A DNA stretch of 64,000 nt from Yamagishiella unicocca (taxonomy: Eukaryota; Chlorophyta; Chlorophyceae; Chlamydomonadales; Volvocaceae), in contig BDSL01000085.1 of assembly GCA_003116995.1 (NCBI GenBank), positions 310,001 through 374,000 on the forward strand, in the 5' to 3' direction. Position 1 is the stretch's first letter; each line of letters starts with the position of its first letter. The position numbers and the translations under genes were made by a program. Positions 36,058 to 46,149 of this stretch are shown in pieces. Under the pieces are notes generated by a model. That model worked only from the letters and a program-made list of their open reading frames with translations, was not told the origin of the DNA and did not search any database.

Positions 36058-37640
36058 GACAGGGGATGCCTGGGGCTGGGCCCTATGCATTACGCAGGCC
36101 GTAGGAAGGGAGATGTCCGGGCTACGCTATGAACTCAGTGCGGACGCTATGGATTGCAGACAGCGGTAGCGAGGGCATGGCTAATCTGCGTGCAGTTCCA
36201 TTCCAGTGTTTTGAAGGTACGAAGAGCACGATGTTATAGGCAGGTGCCGGGGTGGTAGCTAGCGGTAGTGCGCGCAGGTGCTGCAGACAGTGCTGCTGTT
36301 GTGGCTGTCGTTGGTTATCTCGGCGGATGGCATGGTCAGTGTCAGTTGGCAAATAGCGAGGCCCCTTCGCAAGCAGGGCAATGTGGTGCGGTAGGATCCA
36401 TTGCACGATGCCCCGCAATAAGCTGCTGCTTCGCGTGCTTTTGATAGTTAGGGAGCTGCAGCAGTTGCAGACGGTAGGGAGCGGCATGCCTGTAACAGCG
36501 TAACTGGGAGCCACGAGAAGGTGTCGTTGAGGGCTGTACGTGGGCTGCAGACGTGACAGGTGACGTCGCCGAGGGGTGGACTCATGGGTTTTGAATCCGT
36601 GCCATGGCTTGTCAGGCGCCCCAGGGGCATGTTGTGTCGCGTCGGACGAGGCCGTGGGGTCTGGGGTGCAAGTGGATCATTAGAATTTGACAAAAAGACC
36701 TGTGGCCACATGGGACAGATAACCAGGCTGCTCCCAGGCACCCGTCCGCCACGACCGGCCTCTGGACCGATGTGGAGGCCGGACCCCGTCATGTGCCGTA
36801 CGAAGCTACGTATGTACGAGTTTACGTGAAGTACATTGTTCCGAATGGAGCCATGGTCCCGAGAACCCACTCGTCCTGTAATTGGGTCCGTTCGAAAGCC
36901 GGCCATGCAGCTGAGAAGAAGTGGCCTGCGCCTTGCACCTGAAAAGGGAAGAGGCTGCGACTACCGTACCTTATGTCAGCCCGTAAGGCCCTATCCGCTT
37001 GGAAAGAACCCATATGTCCACCTGGAAGAAGCCAATACTAACTACCGTACCCCCCCACCGCCATCTTCACCTTGGTTTGTCGGCCGTGGATTCGCGGATT
37101 CTCCTAACCCCCCCCCCACTGCGACTCCTCGGTCAGTCCTCTCATGACATGCCCCACGAATCAACGCCACAGGCCGCCTCCCCGGCCTGTGAGCGACCCC
37201 GTTCCCACGTGGTACCCCTCCCAACACCGTGGTGCCCCTCCCAACACCGGTCACGTCGCACTCAGACATCAAATGCGCTGCATAGCTGCAGCGCGCTGAA
37301 TAAAAATGCGGCATCAATCATCGCGTCACCTTGCCTTAAATACCGCACCGATCATCGCTTCACTTTGCCCCCGGCTCCGCGACCACAACACACGCACAGA
37401 GCCTCCTGCTCTGCGTTGCTTCCTCCCTGCTGCGCCAGCCCAGGGCCGCACCCGCCCCCCTGCAACTGTGACGCCCGCGGCATGTCGCCAGCCAGCACCA
37501 CCTGTTGCCCCCCTTCCTACACCGGCCAGCTACTAGGAGCGGCAGGCCCCTCACGCGCCCTGCCGCAGGAACCGTGCTCACTCGGGTGTCTTACTACCAC
37601 AACGCCATACCCACCACTGCTGCGAGGACCATGGCGCCGG
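36058..37640. other. Convergent intergenic gap, no gene seen
   Basis: Between the 3' ends of gyrase B (+) and GPX (-). It holds a family B repeat at 37079-37100, two short direct repeats (about 37205-37250 and 37312-37373) and otherwise unremarkable sequence. The gyrase stop codon overlaps a TGTAA (36054-36058), the poly(A) signal motif known from chlamydomonadalean algae, but at that position it is probably coincidental. Confidence 0.5.
37079..37100 (+). repeat. Dispersed repeat, family B
   Basis: GTCGGCCGTGGATTCGCGGA with flanking TT, followed by a C-rich run. It matches the copy in gyrase B intron 9 at 33528 over 22 bp. Confidence 0.7.
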
Positions 37641-39905
37641 TTACTGGCTGGCCGCCCCCTCCCTGGCCTTGCGCGCCTCGTGTAGCAGCTTGTAGATCTC
37701 TTGTTCGACAGAGCCCTGATCCCATGCCTGGTATATGCGCTTGACTGGGCGGCCCTCGTGGTTGACCAGGATTTTCTGTTTTAAGGACAGGGGACGATAA
37801 CAGCGGCGCCGGGAGCTCAACCACAGTACCTTACGTCTTGTGAAACAGGTAGACCATTTTACTAGCTTCATCTATTGCAGGTCGTGGTACAGTAGCAGCA
37901 GACCGTGTGGGACGAGATGCAGTGAAAACAGTGATAACATTGAAACGCTTGCTGAGGCAGCATTGGCCAAGATGGGGTGTGCAAGGAGGAGCACGTTGTC
38001 CTAAACAGACCAGGCAGGCAGGTCTGCGCAGATTGATGCCGGCAGGGGGGTTGGTGACAGGCACAGCAGAAGAACCCGGAAGGAGGGTGGCGAGAAGACC
38101 CGGTCGCACGACATAGGAAACGGAGGACAGAGACTAGCTGGCGAACAGTTTTCGGACACGGGGGTGGGGTGGGGGAAGAGAAGGCCTAAGATTACCGATT
38201 AATGCGGTGCGAGGCGGTGACAGGGCCGGGTGGTACCCCAGGTCTTTGCGGCGGTGCAGCTGGTGCCGGTGTGCTCTGGCGGCCGCGTGCTGGCTCCCAC
38301 GGCGCCCCCCCCCCCCCTCACTTGGAAGTTCCAGACCAGGTCCGAGCCCGGGCCCTTGCCAGCGCCGCCTCCCTCGTACTCGGGCAGCTCCCTCTTGAGG
38401 AACTGGTACACCGCGTGCGTGTTGGGGCCGTTGACGTCCACCTTGCTGCGGGCCGAGAACAAAGGAGGTGGTCGGGGCGGGGAGGACATCTAGGGTGATG
38501 ACGTTACCAGCAGCTTGTTACCGCTCTGCGTAAGAAGCCAGAAGCTCTCCTCCAGAAAAACAGGACGACAGCGAGGGCTGAGCGCACGAGAGGGCTGCTG
38601 CGACCGGTGTGAGCGCGAATCCTTGTGGACAGCGGTGCCGGCCGGGCAAGGCGGCGGCCAGGCGACGCAGCAAACTCACCATCGATCTAAAGGAATCTTA
38701 AGGATCTAAAATCAAGGATGTGAAATCTCAAGAATCGCCAACGCACCTGAACATCGGGAAGTCCACGTGGTATTTTCCGGAGCAGAAGTTCTTGATCTCC
38801 GGTTCGGTGCCGGGCTCTGCGCATCGGGGGAATGAAGGTGTGTGCTGAGAGGGCAATCACGGGCGTACGGCGCAGCGGCAGGATTGGGCGCAGGCCCCGA
38901 AACCACGGGCAGGGCGGGGCGGGCGCCAGTAGCGACCTGCAACCCAACTAAGCAGGCAACAAGCCCAGCAGCCCAACCCACCTTGTGTGCCAAACTGTCG
39001 AGGTGGCGCGATAGCAGACAAAGCACGGCAGCGGCAGGGAGAGGGCAAAAGGGAAGGGCGGTGGGTCGTCATCCCATGTTGGCAAAACATGGTAAAGGAC
39101 GGCTCAAGAGGGGCGCAGCCAACCCACGGCACTGCCCACATGGACGCCATCCGTCTATCTGTTGCGGTACATTCGACATCGCCTTGTCGTGCGCCCTGGT
39201 AGCCAGGCTGTACAACCTGTCCGGAGACCCCCTACAATCGCACCGCACTGCTCCGCTCCTCAGCCTGCCCCTACGGCTCTACCTACTCCGGTCCCCGCAC
39301 CCATCATGGTCCTCCCCGCACCCACGGGGCATTTTGTTCAGCCCAACCAGATCTTTCCGGCTGCTGTCACGGCTGAACTGTCTGTGCCTGCAACGATCGT
39401 CACGTCACCAGCGACCTTCATGACCTCGTACGATCGCTGCCTGGGCTCCCGGCTGCCCCAACCTCGGACACCCACGCAGGACCGACCCACGGGACCGACG
39501 CACCTGGTTGCAAGGGAAGCCCAGGATCTCCACCCCGTGGGCCTTATACTTCTCGTAAAGCTTCATCAGACCTGCGACATCCCAAACCCGTAAGCAGTCC
39601 TCAGAATTCGCTTAAGAGAGGCTGCAATGGTGCGTGCTACAGCTGCACCCCCCCCCCGCTGGGTGACCTTCAGGTTCGCGGCGGCGCTCCAACGCATCGC
39701 CCGCCTCGTATGATCAGGAAACAGCAAGCAGGCAGAGCCACCGCCGCAGAGTAACTGCCGCAGCCACTGCCGCAGCCGCCCCCAGCCACCCACCTCGGTA
39801 GTTTTCGTCCGTGTAGCCACATGCCGAGGCCACGTTGACCACCACCGTGATCTTGCCGGCGAACTCACTGAGCGACCGGACCTTGCCGTCGATGTCCACC
39901 GCTTC
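37641..39905 (-). CDS. GPX: Glutathione peroxidase, Cys-type (first exon unresolved)
   Basis: Six minus-strand exons are clear: 39905-39794, 39571-39504, 38994-38982 (13 nt), 38816-38747, 38445-38322 and 37775-37641. They give 173 residues plus stop. The catalytic motif is VNVASACGYTDENYR; its cysteine codon (TGT) stands where animal enzymes have selenocysteine. Next come LGFPCNQFGTQEPG, NFCSGKYHVDFPMF, SKVDVNGPNTHAVYQFL and the conserved LVWNFQKILV, with the resolving-type cysteine in NFC. This is the plant/algal GPX type, which reduces peroxides mainly with thioredoxin. The initiating exon was not found: the frame upstream of 39905 is open but has no ATG. It must lie between about 39920 and 40259; short ATG exons at about 40085-40140 have wrong phase or weak donors. 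So targeting cannot be judged. Confidence 0.87.
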
Positions 39906-40259
39906 CTGCAGCACAGCGCGGCACGGCACAGCGCCGGCGGCGTTAAAGCAGGCACCAGCAGCCCCACTCCGCGCCGCCACGGACGAAATAGGGAGCAGCT
40001 TGACACGCAGCCCAGGCCCCCTCGTTCCGGGTCACGGCGGCAGGTCATGCATACCGGATGCGAGCTGACGTCCCAGAAACCACCCACATGGTCACCGGCC
40101 GTGATGCGTTACGCCGCGTGCCGAGGCTATCATAGCTGTCCCTTGCAGCTTGCCCTACCCGCACACACGCTGCTACTGCTGTCCTGTCCTCCCCCCCCCA
40201 CACACAGTTACTGCTGTCGGGTACCCTCACCAACCCCCCCAGGTAGCAACACGAACGCA
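39906..40259. other. Gap containing the missing GPX start
   Basis: This 354-bp stretch lies upstream of the first clear GPX exon and downstream of the stop of the membrane-protein gene; both genes are on the minus strand. The GPX first exon and promoter should be here. No single start model is convincing. Confidence 0.5.
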
Positions 40260-42551
40260 TTATAAGGAACCGGGTGGCATCAGCCAGCACCAGTGCTTCC
40301 TCCTCGCCTCCATCCAGCAACCCGCCCCCACCACACCGCCCCCACCCACCAGGGCGTACAGCCCAGTCGCCGCCGGCAATGCGGCATGCGGCGATGGAAC
40401 CGGCACCGGCACCGGTGACGGAATCAGCACCGGCTCCGGCACCGGCACCGGTGACGGCGCCACGATTGGCGACGCCGCCACGATCGGTGACGGCGCCACG
40501 ATCGGTGACGGCGCCACGATCGGCGACGGCGCCACCACAGGCACCGGCTCTGTGACCACTGGGACCGGGACCGGCGCCACGGGGACCGGGACCGGCACCG
40601 TGGTGGTGGGCGTGGGGACGTCCACCGGCGCTTGGTGCTGCACCACGTGTGCGGAGCTGTCCGTCTCTCCGTGGGCCAGCGAGGGAATGGGCTCGTGGTG
40701 GGCAGGCACCTGATGCGCTTGGCTGCTGTCTGGCTCAAGATGTGTGACCGTGATGGGCGCCGCCCGGTGCTCCGGCGGCTGCGAGCTGGGCTCCTTGGGC
40801 GTGTGCACCACCGGGCTGGCTCCCGGCTCCACCACCGGCTGCGTGTGGTCGCCCGAGTGGCTGTCCGCTTCGATGCGACTGCCCACCGCCAGTGAGGGCG
40901 ACACCACGGCGGCCTCCCGCTTCGCCTCCGCTTCACGGTCCGCTTCCACTGGCCCGGCAACCACCGGGATGTGGTGGTGTGCTTGGTGCTGCTGCTGCTC
41001 GCGATCGACCCGCGGGGACAAGACCGGCAATGCGCGCTGCTCGTGGCGGAGGCGCTCAGCGGCAAGCTGCGCCTCCAGGTTGTGAGCGCCGCCGGGGACC
41101 CGGTGGCCGCCGCCGTGGGACACCAGCTCATCGTACGCATCGGTGTCCGCGTCCGGGAAGCGGTCCTGCGCCCCCGTGCGTCTGGCCTCGGCGACGAGCT
41201 CGCGAGCGCGACGCGCGTGCGCCTTGATGTCATGAGCGTTTATGTGGGGGGCGTGCGTGTCCGCTTTCTGCGGGATCAGGAGCACCGTGTGTGTGTGTGG
41301 AGGGGGTAAAGGATAATATCCACGGCCGAAAAAACATGGGCGATGAAGGAGGCGGTCCTGCTGCATCAGTGGATGTGGGTTGCAGAGGGACACCGGTGCG
41401 GCAACAGCGCGGCCCCCAGCTGCACTCGGGCGTGCGGCTGGCACTGGTCGCACAAAGACGCGCTGCACGGGCGCTCAGGCGGCAGATGTGCAGTTTATCA
41501 GGACCAATATATGAGGCCGCCCATGCGTGTTTTTGCCTATTCAGTGCATACGAGCGCTCCCGAGCTGGTGGCGTAGCGGAGGCGGCCAAGGCCCCCAAGG
41601 CACGTAACGGCGGCGGCAAATCGTGTCGGCCTGTTGCCAAAACACAAAAGCCCAGAGCACGGGCCCCATTGCGCGCTCCGGGAGAGGACGGGGATGGCAC
41701 GGGTTGCGGCTGGGGTTGCTCGGGGTTGGTTTGGGTTGGGTCGAGGCCAGCAGGACGCATCGGACCCCTGGCGGACACGTGAACGCGGCATACCGCCCCA
41801 TGGACACGCGGACGCGGCACAGCGTCCCATGGGCGTCACAGCGGCACACCCACAGGACACACATAAAGCACCCCGACCCCACAGTGGCACCGCAGCCCTT
41901 ACGCGCCCTTTGATCAACCTGCCAGCCAGCCATCCACGCCCAGGAGAGGCGGGGTCTGGAGTAGATACGGAACGAGTGGGGTCTGGGGTAGGTACGGAAC
42001 GAGCGGCGACTGGGAAGAAGCTAACTGGAGTGTCGGCTTCGCGGCGTGGTCGTCACTCTTTGCCCGGTGATAAGGCGCTCGCTACCAATGCACGGGTCAC
42101 TCACGCCGGCGCGCTCCTCCTGCGAGTAGGCCATCCGTCCCAACCACAACCCCCCTCCCTGTACGACCTTACCAATCCTCGCCCCTCATTTTGGGCGCCA
42201 ACCCCCTTGGCTGAGGCAACCGGCTTCCGCTCCAGTTGCGTCCGGATCAAGTTGTCCTGGGCTGTCCGGCGGTTCTTGCTGCTGCCGATGTATCGCGAGG
42301 CGAACACGGCATACCCGATGCAGAACAAGATAGCGGCTATAATCACGAGCCTACACACAGGATACAGGTCAGTATGGGTGAAGTGGGCACCACAGCGGTG
42401 AACCCCATGCCGATCAACCGGCGTCCCGCCCAGTCGAAGCACCCGCATGCCATAGTCACCTCATATACGATCCTTTTCGTCGAGATCGGCCTTTCTGAGC
42501 GGGGCGCATCGAGTGCACCGGAAGCAACGGCGCTTCTCTCTTCGCAATCAT
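40260..42551 (-). CDS. Single-pass membrane protein with Pro/Val-rich repeat tail, function unknown
   Basis: Three minus-strand exons, 42551-42460, 42350-42203 and 41267-40260, join in phase to 415 aa. Residues 1-30 are basic (Lys/Arg-rich), followed by one membrane segment (LVIIAAILFCIGYAVFA) and a basic stop (RYIGSSKNRR), so the N-terminus may face the cytosol. Then comes a charged helical stretch (KAHARRARELVAEARR), a His/Gln/Glu-rich region, and a Pro/Val/Ser repeat region with units such as VAPSPIV and VPVPVP. SP- and PSP-rich tracts recall hydroxyproline-rich proteins of algal walls, but that is only an analogy. A second weakly hydrophobic Gly-rich patch lies near the end. No domain is recognised. 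An extra exon between 42203 and 41267 cannot be excluded. It shares a divergent promoter with RRP43. Confidence 0.6.
40440..40550 (-). repeat. Coding 18-bp repeats (APSPIV units)
   Basis: Repeated near-identical 18-bp units (GGCGCCACGATCGGTGAC on the plus strand) encode consecutive VAPSPI units in the tail of the membrane protein. Their identity at nucleotide level points to recent slippage or unequal exchange. Confidence 0.85.
41306..41346 (-). repeat. Dispersed intronic repeat, family B
   Basis: In the second intron of the membrane-protein gene. It shares AATATCCACGGCCGA and GGGCGATGA with 801-845, in an unrelated gene. Confidence 0.55.
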
Positions 42552-43233
42552 GGCTCCTTCGCCGTTCTATTCAACGGAGCGCAATAGGCACTATAAGCGT
42601 TTATTTCCCAAGATGAATACCAAATACTGGCGATTATCTACTGACCGAACCCAAGGCCTGCCTAGAGAGTTGATCGCGGGCTGTTGCCCCAACTTTCCTT
42701 CGGTAACCTTTCTAATAAGGTTATGTGGATTCTAACAACAGATCATATTGCTTTAAAACGGTTTCAGGTGTGAAAGGCGATTGTGAGAGGCAAAACGGGC
42801 TCGCATGATAACAGCTTTGACCTGTTCACGCGAGTGGATGCGGTGACCGTTAAGATGTAAGCCACTACAATTCTAGGTAGTAAATGTTTCAACGCGACAT
42901 CAACCGTTGCACACTGCAGACCCGTTGAGCAAAGAAGCAACGTCGTACAGGTTACGGATGTCCTTGTCAACGAGGCTGCACCGCATACGGAACGTTTCCT
43001 GCACATCATATCTGGCTTTCTGCGTTATTTGAATTCTGCTTTTGTACGCTCTGTATCACTATCTATCCAGGCCCGCCGTCAAACTGACACTCTCGCGCCT
43101 ATGACCTAGTACTACGCAGCGGAGATGCATCAATCGTGTCGTACCACAAATCAAAGCATACTTACGATCTGATTGTTGACAGCTGGGCAACGCTCCGCCG
43201 CCTACGTCACGCGGGACGCGCCCGCCAAAAGAA
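42552..43233. promoter_or_regulatory. Divergent promoter region, membrane protein / RRP43
   Basis: This 682-bp gap lies between start codons on opposite strands. Its base composition is more AT-rich than the flanking genes (for example around 42600-42900). No specific factor site was identified. Confidence 0.5.
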
Positions 43234-44811
43234 ATGGCTTCCGCTGGCGCCGCTGTATCAGATGACGTTGAAGCGGATGCATTCAAACGCCTCTACCCGG
43301 ACCAATACTACGACAGGTTCCTGGCCGAGGGCGTCCGCCCCGACGGGCGGCCCTTGGGGCGCGCGCGTGCCGTCACAATAGGGGTCGGCCCCATCACCAG
43401 CGCCGACGGCTCCGCTCTCGTAAAAGTTGGCCGTACCACAGTACTTGCGGGCGTGCGTCTTGAAATCATCCGTCCCGACGAAACCACCCCCGGCGCCGGA
43501 CAGCTGTCCCTCAACGTCGAGATGGCCCCTTTTAGCTCCTCCGACTACCGACCCGGGCGCCAACCCGACCACGTCAGCGCCGTCACGGAGAAGCTGACGT
43601 CAGCGCTGCTCAGCGGCGATGCAGTACAGCTGTCCAGCCTGTGCATCGCCGAGGCCAAGGCCGCCTGGCGCGCCTCCCTGGACCTGTACGTCCTCGACGC
43701 GGACGGCTGCGTGCTCGACGCGGCGCTCCTGGCGGCCCTGGCGGCCCTGCGGAACACGCACATGCCTGCCGTACGCAGCACCAGGGAGGGGCACTACGTG
43801 CCCGCCCGCGCCGGCGGCGGCGGCGACACCACCCTCGTGCCGGACAGCCCCACCGCCATCGGCATCGGCCGCGCTCCCCTGGGCCTTACGTGCTGCCTGT
43901 ACCGCGAGCACATCCTAGTGGACCCCACTGCGGATGAGGAGAGGCTGGCGGAGTGCGGCGTCACAGTGGTGCTGGACCAGGCGGGGCGCCTGCAAGGTGG
44001 GTGGCTGGCTGGCTTGCGTACCGTGAGCTGCGGGTCGCCACCTGCCACGCCAGCGCGCATCGTGCCGGGGGCGGTGGCGAGGAAAGCAGGGAAGACCCGG
44101 GTACACAACATGGGGTGTGTGCGTGTGTGCCAGGCTGCAGGTGTCGCTGCATCTGCAGCTGATGCGAGTGAGGCCGCAGCGGTTGTGTCGCGGGTTGGGT
44201 CCGGGCGGGGAAGATCGGCCACCACCACATGCGACCGGCAGCAGCAGTCCAGGGATGGAGGGGATGCACGCACGGGGCCCTCCACTGCTTACCGCGACAA
44301 GCATAGGCTCTGGGTTTGTGATGACGGCAGCGGCACTCCCGTAGCCTGAACCAGCGGTGCGCCCCGGCGGCAGCGCGGCACCCACACGGGGCTGCGCTGC
44401 ACTCTCGCCGTCCTCGCGCGCTTCCTCGCATCACACCGGGCTTGATGGGCTGGAAACCCCTACCTAGCTTCGTTGTTCGCGGTCCCAGGTTGTGGCGCGA
44501 AATGCTGGGGGCGAAGTGCGAAGCACGGCACTAGGAAGTGCTATGGGCGATCTGTGCGCGTTTGGCAAGGGGTCACCGGGCCGGGTGCGCCTGCTTCCGC
44601 AGCAGCGTCGAAGAGCTGCACCGCTGACGGCTTTGCGCGCCACCTGGCTGCAGGTGTGTACAAGGCCGGCGGGAAGGTGCTGGCGGACTCGACGACGTTG
44701 GTCAAGTGCACGGAGGCGGCGAGGCTGAGGTACCGGGAGCTCAGCGGGCTATTGGAGCACAGCCTGGGACAGGCGGCTACTGCTGCTGCTGCTGCGGGGA
44801 GCGGCCCGTGA
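43234..44811 (+). CDS. RRP43: Exosome complex subunit RRP43 (EXOSC8), RNase PH fold
   Basis: Two exons, 43234-43996 and 44654-44811, give 306 aa plus stop. The protein has the RNase PH fold of the exosome ring: the N-terminal FKRLYPDQYYDRFLAEGVRP then DGRPLGRAR, next ALVKVGRTTVLAGVR, LSSLCIAEAKAAWRASLDL and the second-domain block LDAALLAALAALRNTHMPAV. The ending HILVDPTADEERLAECGVTV resembles human EXOSC8 (IVDPTGEEEHLA). Absence of an S1/KH domain separates it from RRP4, RRP40 and CSL4; RRP45 and RRP42 are the nearest alternatives. In eukaryotes these ring subunits are catalytically dead and build the hexamer that threads RNA to RRP44/RRP6 in nucleus and cytosol. The C-terminus adds an Ala-rich tail. 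The Met chosen is the one just before the conserved N-terminal helix. Confidence 0.88.
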
Positions 44812-46149
44812 TGTGGTGTGGTGTGGTGTGGTGTGGGGGGCGACGCCGCCTGTGGAATACTGGTAGTTGCGGAGTGGGGGAGGGAAAACGTTCTCCCTTG
44901 CCGCGGGTGTGTGGTGCAGTGGGTGCAGAGGGCCAAGTAGGTAGGGCATCCGTGGCCCATGGCCGCTGGCGACATTGCCATCGTGCACCGGGCTGCTCCT
45001 AGCCTCGCCCCAGCTCCCGGGGCCATCAGGTGTCGCAGTAGCCCGGGAGCTGCCAGCTTACGGCGAGGCTGTGGGACCCTGGAGGACGGACACCCCATAG
45101 CTTGAAGCCCTACCCACGAGAGGAAAAATCGCGGGGCGCGTGTCTAGTGCGAAGGTTGCAGCGAGGGGACTTCTCCTCGCTCTGTTCAGTGGGCATCGTA
45201 AGACCCGGCCTCATGAGGCTGCGGCCAGCAGGAGAGCCAGGTGCAGGGTGCGGCGGGTGGTGGGGGCAGTTAGCAGGTGGCGCAGCCTCCCTGGAGGTGC
45301 TGGTCATTTGCGTACAATGTAGCGAATGCACTGACAAATTCTGCATGGACCTGCTGTGCTGTCATCTCGTGTAATATTCGACGTATCGATGGCGATAAGT
45401 GCATATGGTGCGGCTGCGGCACGGTCTCCCGTGCTGCCCCGATGCCGCAACATATCTGGCAGCCGGCCCTGCAACCTATCGGTCCATAGGCGCTCTGCTG
45501 CCGGCAGTACTGACGGTAGCGGCGGTGCTGGTAGCAGCGGCGTTAGGAAGCGCGGACAGTATACCTGAGCTCGTGGTCGAGAACCTGGAGGTCACTAATC
45601 ATCGCTACACGTCCATTCCATGTTGTTGGTTGGCCGGAGGCATGCAATCGACAAAGGAGTCCTGCACACCACTTGACTGCTTCACACGTGCGTTGCATTT
45701 TTACTTGCGCACGGAGGGCTTCATGTTCTACCCCGCTCGCTTCACGCGGGGGGCGTAACGCCCTTTGAGCAAAAGCCGCAGCGACAGGCAATGAGTCCTG
45801 CTGGATTGTCGCACCGCCCTCGCATGCCCCGATGCCACTTCACCACACACGCACACCGCACGTCACCCGCCTGCACGCCTCTCCCCTGCACCAGACACGA
45901 ACCAGGGCCCCCCGTCCCATTCGCACCTCCAGCGCTTCCTCGCCGTCACCTCCCCCCTCACGTAGCATTCGCCGCGACCCAGCTCCCTCAGCGTCTTCCC
46001 ACCCCTGGCCGTGCCAACCGATTTCCACCCCCCTCCGGCCCACCCTGCCCACCCCGCCCACCCCGCCTGCTTCCTCCCTCCTCAGCCCACCCCCTTCTGC
46101 GGGCCCCTCATGAGGGTGCCGCTCCACGCGGTCACTCCCCGCCAGCCCC
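44812..46149. other. Convergent intergenic gap, no gene seen
   Basis: Between RRP43 (+) and IQCH (-). It begins with a GTGGT repeat (about 44812-44840). The rest is C-rich towards IQCH and carries only frames without motifs. It should contain both 3' untranslated regions. The end of IQCH might extend slightly into it if a further small exon exists. Confidence 0.45.
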
